Source of the DNA: Pseudomonadota bacterium
Lineage (GTDB): Bacteria > Pseudomonadota > Alphaproteobacteria > Thalassobaculales > Thalassobaculaceae
NCBI GenBank assembly: GCA_027623845.1
Contig: JAQBUJ010000099.1
Location: 1-8,588 of the forward strand
Reading direction: 5' to 3'
Length of the DNA: 8,588 nt
In this document: positions 1 through 6,309 of the stretch, piece after piece
Layout: every line of letters begins with the position of its first letter
How positions within the stretch are numbered: the first letter of the stretch is position 1
Translations under genes and position numbers: made by a program
The notes under the pieces: model-generated
What the model was told of the DNA's origin: nothing
Database searches by the model: none
The model's input: the letters and a program-made list of their open reading frames with translations, nothing else

Positions 1-24
1 GGCGGGAGCCGGCGAAAGCCGCGT

Positions 25-684
25 TCAAGACATCATCCTCCGACAAATGGTCGATTCTTCGAGGTGCCCATTACCTGTGGTTCCGGAAAAATCGTCCGCT
101 CCCGTCGTCCCATTCTGGGCTACGACCGCCGCTGAGCCGTAGACATTCTGTGCTGCGGCGATGTCATCCGATTGCAATGAATTCACATCTGGGTCGATGA
201 AGGCCTGCATGATGGCTGGAGGCGAGACGGAATGACCGAGCCCGATGGCGTGGCCGATCTCGTGCACCGCCACGGTCTTAAAGTTGACATTGCCGTCGCC
301 GACATTACCTTCGCCGGCAACATAGGTTTCCGCAGTATCAAAGCGGATTGTCGAGCTGACCAAGGTGACGCCAATAAAACTGAAAAAGGCCTCGGCGAGA
401 GTGCCGGATACACCGTCAATCGAATCGAATCCCAGGCGGATATCAACCGAGGCGGAATCGCTAACCTCGACGAAGTCGATATTGGCGACGGCCTCCCAAA
501 CGTCGAAGGCCTGGCGTGTGGCGGTTAGAAACTCTCCAGCAATGAAGCTCTCGAAGCTGAACGGCTGTTCGGCGAAATTGCTGGTCGCGGCGCTCCAAGT
601 GACTTGACCCCCCGATGTGCCAAAGGTCTCGCCGCCCCATTTGATGCCGTTGAGCACGAAACTGGCCTTGCCTTGGGTCACCAT
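25..684 (-). CDS. Matrixin/serralysin-like zinc metalloprotease, short form with vestigial RTX start
   Basis: Encodes 219 residues. The zinc-binding motif HEIGHAIGLGH lies at residues 141-151 and supplies three histidine ligands and the catalytic Glu142. It is followed by a Met-turn candidate (PPAIM, Met159) and the typical end of a matrixin domain (LQSDDIAAAQNVYG, 170-183). This is the M10 metzincin pattern, so the protein should cleave peptide bonds, probably outside the cell. No N-terminal signal peptide is visible; serralysin-type relatives are commonly exported by type I secretion through C-terminal glycine/aspartate repeats. Residues 192-205 (GTTGADDFSGTTGN) look like the first such repeat, but the frame then runs into an unrelated tail of 14 residues and stops. 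The protein may therefore be truncated by a frameshift or be a naturally short form. The ATG at 684 is the first in-frame ATG after an upstream stop, and no clear ribosome binding site precedes it. Substrate is unknown. Confidence 0.8.
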   Translation of the reverse strand: MVTQGKASFVLNGIKWGGETFGTSGGQVTWSAATSNFAEQPFSFESFIAGEFLTATRQAFDVWEAVANIDFVEVSDSASVDIRLGFDSIDGVSGTLAEAFFSFIGVTLVSSTIRFDTAETYVAGEGNVGDGNVNFKTVAVHEIGHAIGLGHSVSPPAIMQAFIDPDVNSLQSDDIAAAQNVYGSAAVVAQNGTTGADDFSGTTGNGHLEESTICRRMMS

Positions 685-1043
685 AGCAAGCTCGCAACCC
701 GCCGAATCGCCGCAAATCCGCTCATTCAGCCGCTTCCTTCAGACTTTTCGCGCAAATCAGATAAGTCATGAAACCATGTCGCGTGGGGGGGGCGACAAGA
801 GATATGGAGCGCGAAGTATGTGACTTTTCGCAGAGTCTCGACAAACGCCCGGTGGTTGGAATTTGGCGTCTACGGCTGATGTTCGCCAGACCGCATTCAA
901 AGATCGATGTTGAGTACGGTTTTGATCTAGCCATGCTATTTTCTGGTTTTTTGGGTTCATAGCCCAAGTTTGGCGCGATCATCTTGACGCCCGTGCAACG
1001 ATCCCCTAGGTGACACGGATCAGCAACTTTGCGTTACGGGATC
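685..1043. other. Divergent intergenic spacer, no supported gene
   Basis: This 359 bp spacer separates the minus-strand protease from plus-strand def and must hold the promoters for both. Open frames exist on both strands (plus 768-962; minus 722-982), but neither resembles a family I recognise, and the minus frame has A/T-rich third positions unlike the neighbouring genes. A run of eight G lies at 785-792. A weak plus-strand promoter candidate is TTGAGT at 910-915 followed 18 bp later by TGCTAT at 934-939; the -10 match is poor. I saw no strong terminator, RNA gene or repeat here. Confidence 0.5.
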
Positions 1044-1571
1044 ATGGCGATACTTCCGATTATCTGGGCTCCGGATCCGGTTCTTAAGACCAGGTGCGCG
1101 AAAATCTCCGAGGTTGACGACGAGATCCGCCGGCTAATGGACGACATGCTGGAGACCATGTACGCCGCCCCCGGCGTTGGGTTGGCCGCTCCGCAGGTCG
1201 GCGTCACCCGTCGGGTGATCGTCGTCGATTGCGCGCGTGCCGACGAAGAGCCAAGGCCGCTCCGCATGGCCAACCCGGAACTGCTGTCTGTCTCAGAGGA
1301 TGAGGCCATCAATGAGGAAGGGTGTCTCTCTTTACCCAGCCATTACGCCGATGTAACCCGGCCCGCTGGCGCCAAGATCCGTTATCTTGACGAGACCGGC
1401 GCGTCGCAGGTGATCGAGACCGAAGGATTGTTGGCGACCTGTATCCAGCACGAGATCGATCACCTTAACGGCATATTATTCGTCGACCACATCTCGGCCC
1501 TGAAGCGCAACATGATCCTCAAGAAGATGGTCAAGGCGAAGCGGGAACGCCACCTCGAGTCGGCCGACTGA
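1044..1571 (+). CDS. def: Peptide deformylase
   Basis: Removes the formyl group from the N-terminal formylmethionine of newly made proteins, acting in the cytosol at the ribosome exit. The 175-residue protein carries all three family motifs: GVGLAAPQVG (44-53), EEGCLSLP (91-98, metal ligand Cys94) and QHEIDHLNG (135-143, ligands His136 and His140, catalytic Glu137). Length is normal for the family. The frame can be extended to a TTG at 1029, but the ATG at 1044 gives the usual deformylase beginning (MAILPIIWAPDPVL), so I chose it; the ribosome binding site is weak. It is followed 13 bp later by fmt, the enzyme that adds the formyl group, which is a classic pairing. Confidence 0.97.
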   Translation: MAILPIIWAPDPVLKTRCAKISEVDDEIRRLMDDMLETMYAAPGVGLAAPQVGVTRRVIVVDCARADEEPRPLRMANPELLSVSEDEAINEEGCLSLPSHYADVTRPAGAKIRYLDETGASQVIETEGLLATCIQHEIDHLNGILFVDHISALKRNMILKKMVKAKRERHLESAD

Positions 1572-1584
1572 CCGGCCATCTTTA

Positions 1585-2529
1585 ATGACGCATCCAGCCT
1601 CCTCGTTAAAACTAGTCTTCATGGGGACCCCGGCATTTTCCGTTCCGACCCTGGCCGCGTTACTCGACGCCGGCCATGAGGTTTGCGCGGTCTATACCCA
1701 ACCACCGCGACCCGCCGGCCGTGGCAAGCGGGACCGACGATCGCCGGTCCACGACTTCGCCGAGGCGCGGGGCATCCCGGTTCGCACCCCCGCCCGGCTT
1801 AAGGATGAGGCGGAGCACCGGTCCTTTGCGGCGCTTGAATTGGACGCCGCAGTGGTCGTCGCTTATGGCTTGATCCTGCCCCCGGCAATCCTTGATGCGC
1901 CGCGGCTCGGCTGTATCAACGTGCATGCGTCTTTGTTGCCGAGATGGCGCGGAGCGGCCCCGATCCAGCGGGCGATCATGGCCGGAGACACTGAGACCGG
2001 CGTTTCGATTATGGGGATGGATGAGGGCCTCGATACCGGGCCGGTGCTTTTGACCGAGAGTCTGGCGATCACCCCGACGACCACCGGGGCGACGTTGCAC
2101 GATGCCCTGGCTGCAATGGGCGCGCGGCTGATCGTGCCGGCGCTAGAGGGAGTGGCGGCGGGAACCTTGCTCGCCAAGCCGCAACCCGATACGGGCGTCA
2201 CCTACGCGGCGAAACTCTCTCGGGAGGTGGGCCGCCTGGACTGGAGCCGCCCGGCGGTGGAGCTTGAGCGGTTGGTGCGGGCGCTTGATCCATGGCCCGG
2301 CGCTTGGTGTCTGGTGGATGGCGAGCGGTTGAAGGTATTGGCGAGCGAGGTTGTCGATCTCGGCCGATTGACCAATGATCCGGGAACCGTGCTCGATCTG
2401 GCCCTGACAATCGCGTGCGGCGACGGCGCACTGCGGCTCACACGGGTGCAAAAGCAAGGCAAGGGCGCGATGGAGGCTGATGCTTATCTGCGCGGCAACC
2501 CGGTGGCGCCGGGCACAGTGTTGGAATAG
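1585..2529 (+). CDS. fmt: Methionyl-tRNA formyltransferase
   Basis: Transfers a formyl group from 10-formyltetrahydrofolate to methionyl-initiator tRNA, allowing translation initiation. The 314-residue protein begins with the nucleotide-fold strand KLVFMGTPAFSVPTL. It contains the catalytic block INVHASLLPRWRGAAPIQRA (Asn112, His114) and GMDEGLDTGPV with Asp150, equivalent to the Asn106/His108/Asp144 set of the E. coli enzyme. The C-terminal tRNA-binding domain covers about 205-314 and includes DPWPGAW (235-241). The length matches the family. It begins 13 bp after def stops, so the two are almost certainly co-transcribed, although no clear Shine-Dalgarno sequence precedes the ATG. It ends just before a convergent hairpin. 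Confidence 0.97.
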   Translation: MTHPASSLKLVFMGTPAFSVPTLAALLDAGHEVCAVYTQPPRPAGRGKRDRRSPVHDFAEARGIPVRTPARLKDEAEHRSFAALELDAAVVVAYGLILPPAILDAPRLGCINVHASLLPRWRGAAPIQRAIMAGDTETGVSIMGMDEGLDTGPVLLTESLAITPTTTGATLHDALAAMGARLIVPALEGVAAGTLLAKPQPDTGVTYAAKLSREVGRLDWSRPAVELERLVRALDPWPGAWCLVDGERLKVLASEVVDLGRLTNDPGTVLDLALTIACGDGALRLTRVQKQGKGAMEADAYLRGNPVAPGTVLE

Positions 2530-2569
2530 GGCGGCCCTGAGATCAACGGGCGTAAAATCAGCCGCCCTA
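2527..2569. terminator. Hairpin between convergent fmt and Nudix genes
   Basis: A perfect 9 bp inverted repeat (TAGGGCGGC at 2527-2535, GCCGCCCTA at 2561-2569) encloses a 25-base loop that can add three more pairs (TGA/TCA). The left arm includes the fmt stop codon. Lying between two convergent genes, it could stop transcription from both sides. Neither side has a strong T-run, so it is not a textbook intrinsic terminator. Confidence 0.4.
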
Positions 2570-2593
2570 CAATCAATCGTCAAGACCCGAGAG

Positions 2594-3061
2594 CTACCCT
2601 GAAACGCTGCTTGCTGATAAATGCCCGGGCGCCGTCCACCAGACACCGCGCCGCATCGCCTGGAGCGCCATGGCGGCGGCCTCGAACATTGGTTCGGGCA
2701 ACGCCCCGATAGGGTGCCAGGCCCAAGCCTCCAATTTATCCGGCTCCATGACCCGTGGCTCTCCATCGGGAACCTCGCAGTAAAATTCGATATCAATGTA
2801 GTGCGAGCCGTAGGCCATCGTGTTGGAAACGCAGAGCGGCGCCAGCATGGCCTCGGTGATCATCAGGCCGGTCTCCTCCGCGACCTCGCGTATGGCGCAG
2901 CTCTCGGGCGTCTCGCCGAATTCCAGATGCCCACCGGCCCAGCCGTAGGTTCCCGCGCCGGGACCGGAAAGCCGCTTGCCAAGCAAAACGAATTCACCGC
3001 GACGGAGCATCACCCCAACGCCGACCTTCGGGCGTTTGGGATGTGGCAGGGAGTTGTTCAT
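2594..3061 (-). CDS. Nudix hydrolase, NUDT15/MutT-like
   Basis: A 155-residue Nudix pyrophosphohydrolase. The Nudix box GX5EX7REXXEEXGX is complete at residues 44-66 (G44, E50, R58, E59, E62, E63, G65), with the glutamates expected to bind magnesium. Sequence around the box (GKRLSGPGAG, GGHLEFGET) and the later MEPDKLEAWAW stretch resemble the NUDT15/MTH2 branch. That branch hydrolyses nucleoside triphosphates, including oxidised or modified ones, to monophosphates. I infer a nucleotide-pool cleaning role; the substrate is not proven by sequence. The ATG overlaps the moaE stop by 4 bp (ATGA), so translation is probably coupled. It is the last gene of the minus-strand operon and ends about 25 bp from the convergent hairpin. 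Confidence 0.9.
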   Translation of the reverse strand: MNNSLPHPKRPKVGVGVMLRRGEFVLLGKRLSGPGAGTYGWAGGHLEFGETPESCAIREVAEETGLMITEAMLAPLCVSNTMAYGSHYIDIEFYCEVPDGEPRVMEPDKLEAWAWHPIGALPEPMFEAAAMALQAMRRGVWWTAPGHLSASSVSG

Positions 3062-3510
3062 CCCTTGGCCCAGCGGGCCGCCGCGTCATCGTCGCTTGAT
3101 TTGGAGGCGACCCATTGGTCACCGTCGGGTGTGCCTTCGAGTTTCCAGAAAGGCGCCTTGGTCTTTAACCAGTCGATCAGGAAATGACAGGCCTCGAACG
3201 CCGCCTCTCGATGCGCCGAGGCGCAGGCGACAAGCACGATCCGGTCGCCCGGTTCCAGGCGGCCATGGCGATGGATGATCAGGCTGGCGTCTAAGGGCCA
3301 GCGTCGATTGGCTTCTGCCTCGATTTCGCTAAGCTGCTTTTCCGTCATGCCTGGATAATGCTCCAGGGTCATTGCCGACACGCTCTGGCCGTCCGCTATA
3401 TCTCGAACCAACCCGACAAAGCTTGTCAGCCCACCGATCTGGTGGTTGCCGTCGGTAAGCGACTTGAGCTCGGCGCCGACGTCGAAATCCTCGCGTTGCA
3501 CCCGGATCAT
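3058..3510 (-). CDS. moaE: Molybdopterin synthase catalytic subunit MoaE
   Basis: Large subunit of molybdopterin synthase, which converts cyclic pyranopterin monophosphate into molybdopterin using sulfur delivered on the MoaD C-terminus. At 150 residues it has the normal length. Family landmarks are GGLTSFVGLVRD (26-37), LEHYPGMTEKQL (49-60), HRHGRLEPGD (80-89) and LKTKAPFWK (115-123). In the last block Lys116 and Lys123 match the active-site lysines Lys119 and Lys126 of E. coli MoaE. The frame could be extended to 3585, but the ATG at 3510 has an ideal GGAGG 8 bases upstream and gives the standard MoaE beginning, so the longer start is rejected. It begins 4 bp after moaD stops and overlaps the Nudix gene by 4 bp. 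Confidence 0.96.
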   Translation of the reverse strand: MIRVQREDFDVGAELKSLTDGNHQIGGLTSFVGLVRDIADGQSVSAMTLEHYPGMTEKQLSEIEAEANRRWPLDASLIIHRHGRLEPGDRIVLVACASAHREAAFEACHFLIDWLKTKAPFWKLEGTPDGDQWVASKSSDDDAAARWAKG

Positions 3511-3514
3511 CGTA

Positions 3515-3766
3515 TCAACCTCCGGTGACCGGTGGGAAAAACGCGATCTCATCGCCGGCAATAACAGGGTGATCGAGTTCGACATAGTCCTGGTTGACCG
3601 CGACTCGGATTAAGGAGGGATCGGCGAAGGCGTCCGCCGCACCGCTACCGCGCCGCTTCAGCCACTCGATCAGGCCGGCGACGTCGCGTACGCTGTCCGG
3701 TGGGCTAACGGTTTCCTCGCCGGTGCCGGTCTTGGTTCTGACCCAGGCGAAATACAAAAGTTTCAC
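3515..3766 (-). CDS. moaD: Molybdopterin synthase sulfur-carrier subunit MoaD
   Basis: Small ubiquitin-fold sulfur carrier of molybdopterin synthase, 83 residues. It ends in the required Gly-Gly (PPVTGG, 78-83), which is adenylated by MoeB and thiocarboxylated before donating sulfur to the pterin in complex with MoaE. The region AGDEIAFFPPVTGG (70-83) is typical of the family. The start codon is GTG, with GAGG seven bases upstream (3774-3777). It overlaps the moeA stop by 4 bp (GTGA) and is followed directly by moaE, as expected for two subunits made in equal amounts. No moeB is present in the window. Confidence 0.95.
   Translation of the reverse strand: MKLLYFAWVRTKTGTGEETVSPPDSVRDVAGLIEWLKRRGSGAADAFADPSLIRVAVNQDYVELDHPVIAGDEIAFFPPVTGG
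3519..3523 (-). promoter_or_regulatory. Ribosome binding site deciding the moaE start
   Basis: The minus strand reads GGAGG followed by eight bases and ATG at 3510. This strong Shine-Dalgarno lies inside the last codons of moaD and fixes the moaE start at 3510 instead of the upstream in-frame ATG at 3585. Confidence 0.8.
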
Positions 3767-5058
3767 AATCCCACCTCACTGAACGGCAAATAATCCACTA
3801 AATCACCTTCGCCGATGCTGGTGATCTCCTCGGAAAGTTCGACGAGACCATCGGCAAAGACCATGGATGATAAAATCCCGGCGCCATCGTGTTCGTATTT
3901 CCGAGCGATATGGCTGCCAGGCACCTTGGTTTCAAGTCGGACCCGAACATATTCACGCCGGTTGCGTTTCTTCTTGTAGCTGAAGCCGGCCCGGACTTGA
4001 AACAGACTTGGCGCCGACGCCTCCGACCCGGCCAAGCGCAGGATCAAAGGGCGGGCGACGCGCAGGAACGTCACCATTGCCGCAACCGGGTTGCCCGGCA
4101 GACCAATAAACGGCGTGCGTCCCACTTGTCCGAGCGCCACCGGACGCCCGGGTTTGATCGCCAAGCGCCAGAAATGCAGCGAACCGGTGTCTTCCACGGC
4201 GCCGCGCACATGGTCCTCGCCGCCGGTTGAAACCCCGCCCGAAGTCAGGATAACGTCATGGTCAGCGGCGGCGGCGGATAACGCAGCAGCGATTGCCTGG
4301 CGATTGTCCGGAAGAATGCCGAGATCATCGACCTCACAACCCAAGCCCTGCAAAAGTGCGGCAAGAGTGAAACGATTGGAGTCATAAATCGTCCCGTCGA
4401 CCCGAGGCGTGCCGGGGTCCCGCACTTCGTCACCGGTGGAAAAAATCGCGGCGCGCAGCGGCGTGTGGACCATTAGCCGGGATCGACCAATCGCCGCCGC
4501 AAGACCGATCTCCTGCGGGCGTAGACGCTGGCCAGGACGCAATACGATGCTGCCGGCCAGTACATCCTCGCCAGCCGACCGCCGGTTCGCCCCACGCCGA
4601 ATACCGGGCGGGATCATCACCATATCGCCGGTTTCCCGGCAATCCTCTTGCATCAGCACCGTGTCGGGGCCGCGAACTCCAGTGGCTCGAGCTCCAGGGT
4701 CGTGCGATCCAGACGGCATCGGTGCACCGGTGAAGATTCGGATCGCTTCGCCCCGGGCCTGGTCGCGCTGTAACGGATGGCCCGCCGCTGCGCGTCCGGT
4801 GATCGGCAATGGGGTCTCGCCATCGCCAGCCAGGTCGTCGAAGTAAACCGCGAAGCCATCGACCGCGGAATTGTCATAGGGCGGCACATTTTCGGAAGCA
4901 CTCACGGCCTCGGCGAGAATACGGCCACGGGCCAGCGGGAGCGCCACGCTTTCCGGCTCGGTCACTGGAACCAAGACCCGCGCCAGTTGGGCAAGCGCTT
5001 CGTCGACCGGTGTCAGGTCGCCTCCAAAGGCGAAGCAATCGTCACTGAGTTGAGCCAT
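3763..5058 (-). CDS. moeA: Molybdopterin molybdenumtransferase MoeA
   Basis: Inserts molybdenum into adenylated molybdopterin to give active molybdenum cofactor in the cytosol. The 431-residue protein shows the family blocks in order: VPPYDNSAVDGFAV (58-71), RIFTGAPMP (107-115), STGDEV (207-212), YDSN (225-228), LTSGGVSTGGEDHV (271-284), IKPGRPVALG (301-310) and GLPGNPVAAMVTF (319-331). The C-terminal domain runs to the end and contains SSMVFADGLVEL (397-408). One oddity is about 13 extra residues (118-130, SHDPGARATGVRG) between PMPSG and DTVLMQED, where most family members are continuous. The start is 12 bp after mobB stops, with only a weak ribosome binding site. The stop overlaps moaD. 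Confidence 0.96.
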   Translation of the reverse strand: MAQLSDDCFAFGGDLTPVDEALAQLARVLVPVTEPESVALPLARGRILAEAVSASENVPPYDNSAVDGFAVYFDDLAGDGETPLPITGRAAAGHPLQRDQARGEAIRIFTGAPMPSGSHDPGARATGVRGPDTVLMQEDCRETGDMVMIPPGIRRGANRRSAGEDVLAGSIVLRPGQRLRPQEIGLAAAIGRSRLMVHTPLRAAIFSTGDEVRDPGTPRVDGTIYDSNRFTLAALLQGLGCEVDDLGILPDNRQAIAAALSAAAADHDVILTSGGVSTGGEDHVRGAVEDTGSLHFWRLAIKPGRPVALGQVGRTPFIGLPGNPVAAMVTFLRVARPLILRLAGSEASAPSLFQVRAGFSYKKKRNRREYVRVRLETKVPGSHIARKYEHDGAGILSSMVFADGLVELSEEITSIGEGDLVDYLPFSEVGL

Positions 5059-5070
5059 CTCGACAGAATA

Positions 5071-5577
5071 TCACAACCCGCTGTGAAGCCCAGCGCTGGC
5101 CAGCACGAAATCGGCGATTACCGCGACGTCATCGCGGTCGAAAACCGGAACTTTTGACTCCGGCAAAGGTACATCGCTGGCGATCGCCCGGACATACGGG
5201 TCGTCCGGTTGCAGCAATGGTTTGCCATTGCCCTGGCGATAAACCTCAAGCTTGGCGTGCGGATGATGCTTGAAGCCCTCGACCAGGACCAGATCAACCG
5301 GGCTCAATCGCGTCAGCATATCCTCCAGACCAAGCTCCGCATCGCCGCGGTTCTCATGCAGCAATGCCCAACGATGGGCCGATGATATCAACACCTCGCG
5401 TGCGCCGGCCTGGCGATGTGCATGGGAATCCTTACCCGGCTTGTCGATGTCGAAGTTGTGATGCGCGTGCTTGAGGGTCGAGACCGAGACGCCGCGCTCC
5501 GTCAGAACCGGTATCAACCGGCGCAGCAGGGTCGTCTTGCCGCCACCGCTCCAGCCGGCGATGCCGAAGACTTTCAT
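5071..5577 (-). CDS. mobB: Molybdopterin-guanine dinucleotide biosynthesis adaptor MobB
   Basis: A GTP-binding accessory protein that supports MobA in attaching GMP to molybdenum cofactor for DMSO-reductase-type enzymes. The 168-residue protein has a P-loop (GWSGGGKTTLL, 8-18), the conserved KHAHHNFDIDKPGKDSHAHR stretch (36-55) and a Walker-B-like VLVEGFK (97-103). The frame is open to 5664, but the ATG at 5577 has AAGGA six bases upstream and gives the usual MobB beginning, so the longer version is rejected. It starts 25 bp after pgsA stops and is followed 12 bp later by moeA. The partner gene mobA is not in the window. Confidence 0.93.
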   Translation of the reverse strand: MKVFGIAGWSGGGKTTLLRRLIPVLTERGVSVSTLKHAHHNFDIDKPGKDSHAHRQAGAREVLISSAHRWALLHENRGDAELGLEDMLTRLSPVDLVLVEGFKHHPHAKLEVYRQGNGKPLLQPDDPYVRAIASDVPLPESKVPVFDRDDVAVIADFVLASAGLHSGL

Positions 5578-5583
5578 GGTTGA

Positions 5584-5588
5584 TCCTT
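5584..5588 (-). promoter_or_regulatory. Ribosome binding site deciding the mobB start
   Basis: The minus strand reads AAGGA, then six bases, then ATG at 5577. This is the reason for placing the mobB start after pgsA ends instead of at the in-frame upstream ATG (5664) that would overlap pgsA by about 60 bp. Confidence 0.7.
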
Positions 5589-5602
5589 CACTGGGCTTTT
5601 GT

Positions 5603-6241
5603 TCAGCCGGCATCGCGCGCGGCGTCGGTCCCAATCTCTGCCGATGAGGTCGTCGCCGGCTCATTGGATTGCGAGATGGGTTGATCGTCGATCGCGTTCG
5701 CGTGAATCAATCCTGAACGCAGATAGTCATAACCGGTCCACAAAGTGAGCAGCGCTGCGGCCCACAAACAAACCTCGCCAATCAATACCGATGGTATTTC
5801 AGCCGGGCTGGCGGTCCCGACGATGAGAAAGCCGAGCGAGAACATTTGCAGGGCCGTCTTCCATTTGGCCAGTCGACTGACTGGCAGGCCAACCCGAATT
5901 TCCGCCAGGTACTCCCGTAGCCCGGATACCAGGATCTCGCGCAGCAGAATGATCACCGCCGGTAGGACGCTCCAGCCGGTAATGTAGCCGAAGGCGCAAA
6001 GCACCAGGAGACAGCCACCGACCAGAAGTTTGTCGGCGATCGAATCAAACAGCCGGCCCAGAGAGGACTGCTGATTTAACGTCCGCGCCAGATAACCATC
6101 CAGGTAGTCCGTCACACAGGCCAGCGAATATATCCCAAGCGCCACCCATCGCAAGGTTGGCGTACCGATCCAGATCAACGCGATCAATGCCGGAATGACC
6201 GCGATGCGGGACATCGTCAGTATATTCGGCAGCCTTTTCAT
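5603..6241 (-). CDS. pgsA: CDP-diacylglycerol--glycerol-3-phosphate 3-phosphatidyltransferase
   Basis: Makes phosphatidylglycerophosphate from CDP-diacylglycerol and glycerol-3-phosphate at the inner membrane, the committed step to phosphatidylglycerol and cardiolipin. The CDP-alcohol phosphotransferase signature D-x2-DG-x2-AR-x8-G-x3-D-x3-D is perfect at residues 45-70 (Asp45, Asp48, Gly49, Ala52, Arg53, Gly62, Asp66, Asp70). Several hydrophobic helices are visible, at about 10-27, 31-44, 72-98, 131-143 and 152-170. The beginning MKRLPNILTMSR is typical. The protein has 212 residues, about 30 more than E. coli PgsA, because of a polar tail after residue 180. AGGA lies six bases before the ATG (6248-6251). 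It starts 68 bp after uvrC ends. Confidence 0.95.
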   Translation of the reverse strand: MKRLPNILTMSRIAVIPALIALIWIGTPTLRWVALGIYSLACVTDYLDGYLARTLNQQSSLGRLFDSIADKLLVGGCLLVLCAFGYITGWSVLPAVIILLREILVSGLREYLAEIRVGLPVSRLAKWKTALQMFSLGFLIVGTASPAEIPSVLIGEVCLWAAALLTLWTGYDYLRSGLIHANAIDDQPISQSNEPATTSSAEIGTDAARDAG

Positions 6242-6309
6242 GTGTGCAGTCCTGGTTGCCGCGCCGTGGGCGGTCCAAAGATGTTGGTCACGATCACAAT
6301 TTACACCAG

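Noticed and set aside
1..135. Plus-strand frame open from the window edge to a stop at 133-135, which could be the end of a gene from the left
   Set aside because: It would overlap the protease coding region by more than 100 bp on the opposite strand and has no recognisable motif; most likely a shadow frame.
785..792. Run of eight G as a possible phase-variation tract
   Set aside because: It lies in non-coding sequence away from any convincing promoter element, and is short enough to be chance in G+C-rich DNA.
768..962. Plus-strand open frame of 64 residues upstream of def
   Set aside because: No recognisable motif, weak ribosome binding site, and it overlaps an equally open frame on the other strand; probably chance.
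722..982. Minus-strand open frame of 86 residues upstream of the protease
   Set aside because: Third codon positions are A/T-rich compared with the neighbouring genes, and nothing in the protein resembles a known family. Kept only as a question in the findings.
1000..1021. GATCC/GGATC inverted repeat just before def
   Set aside because: Only 5 bp arms with a 12-base loop; expected by chance.
3511..3585. 25-residue N-terminal extension of MoaE
   Set aside because: The ATG at 3510 has a strong GGAGG at the right distance, and the extension would overlap moaD.
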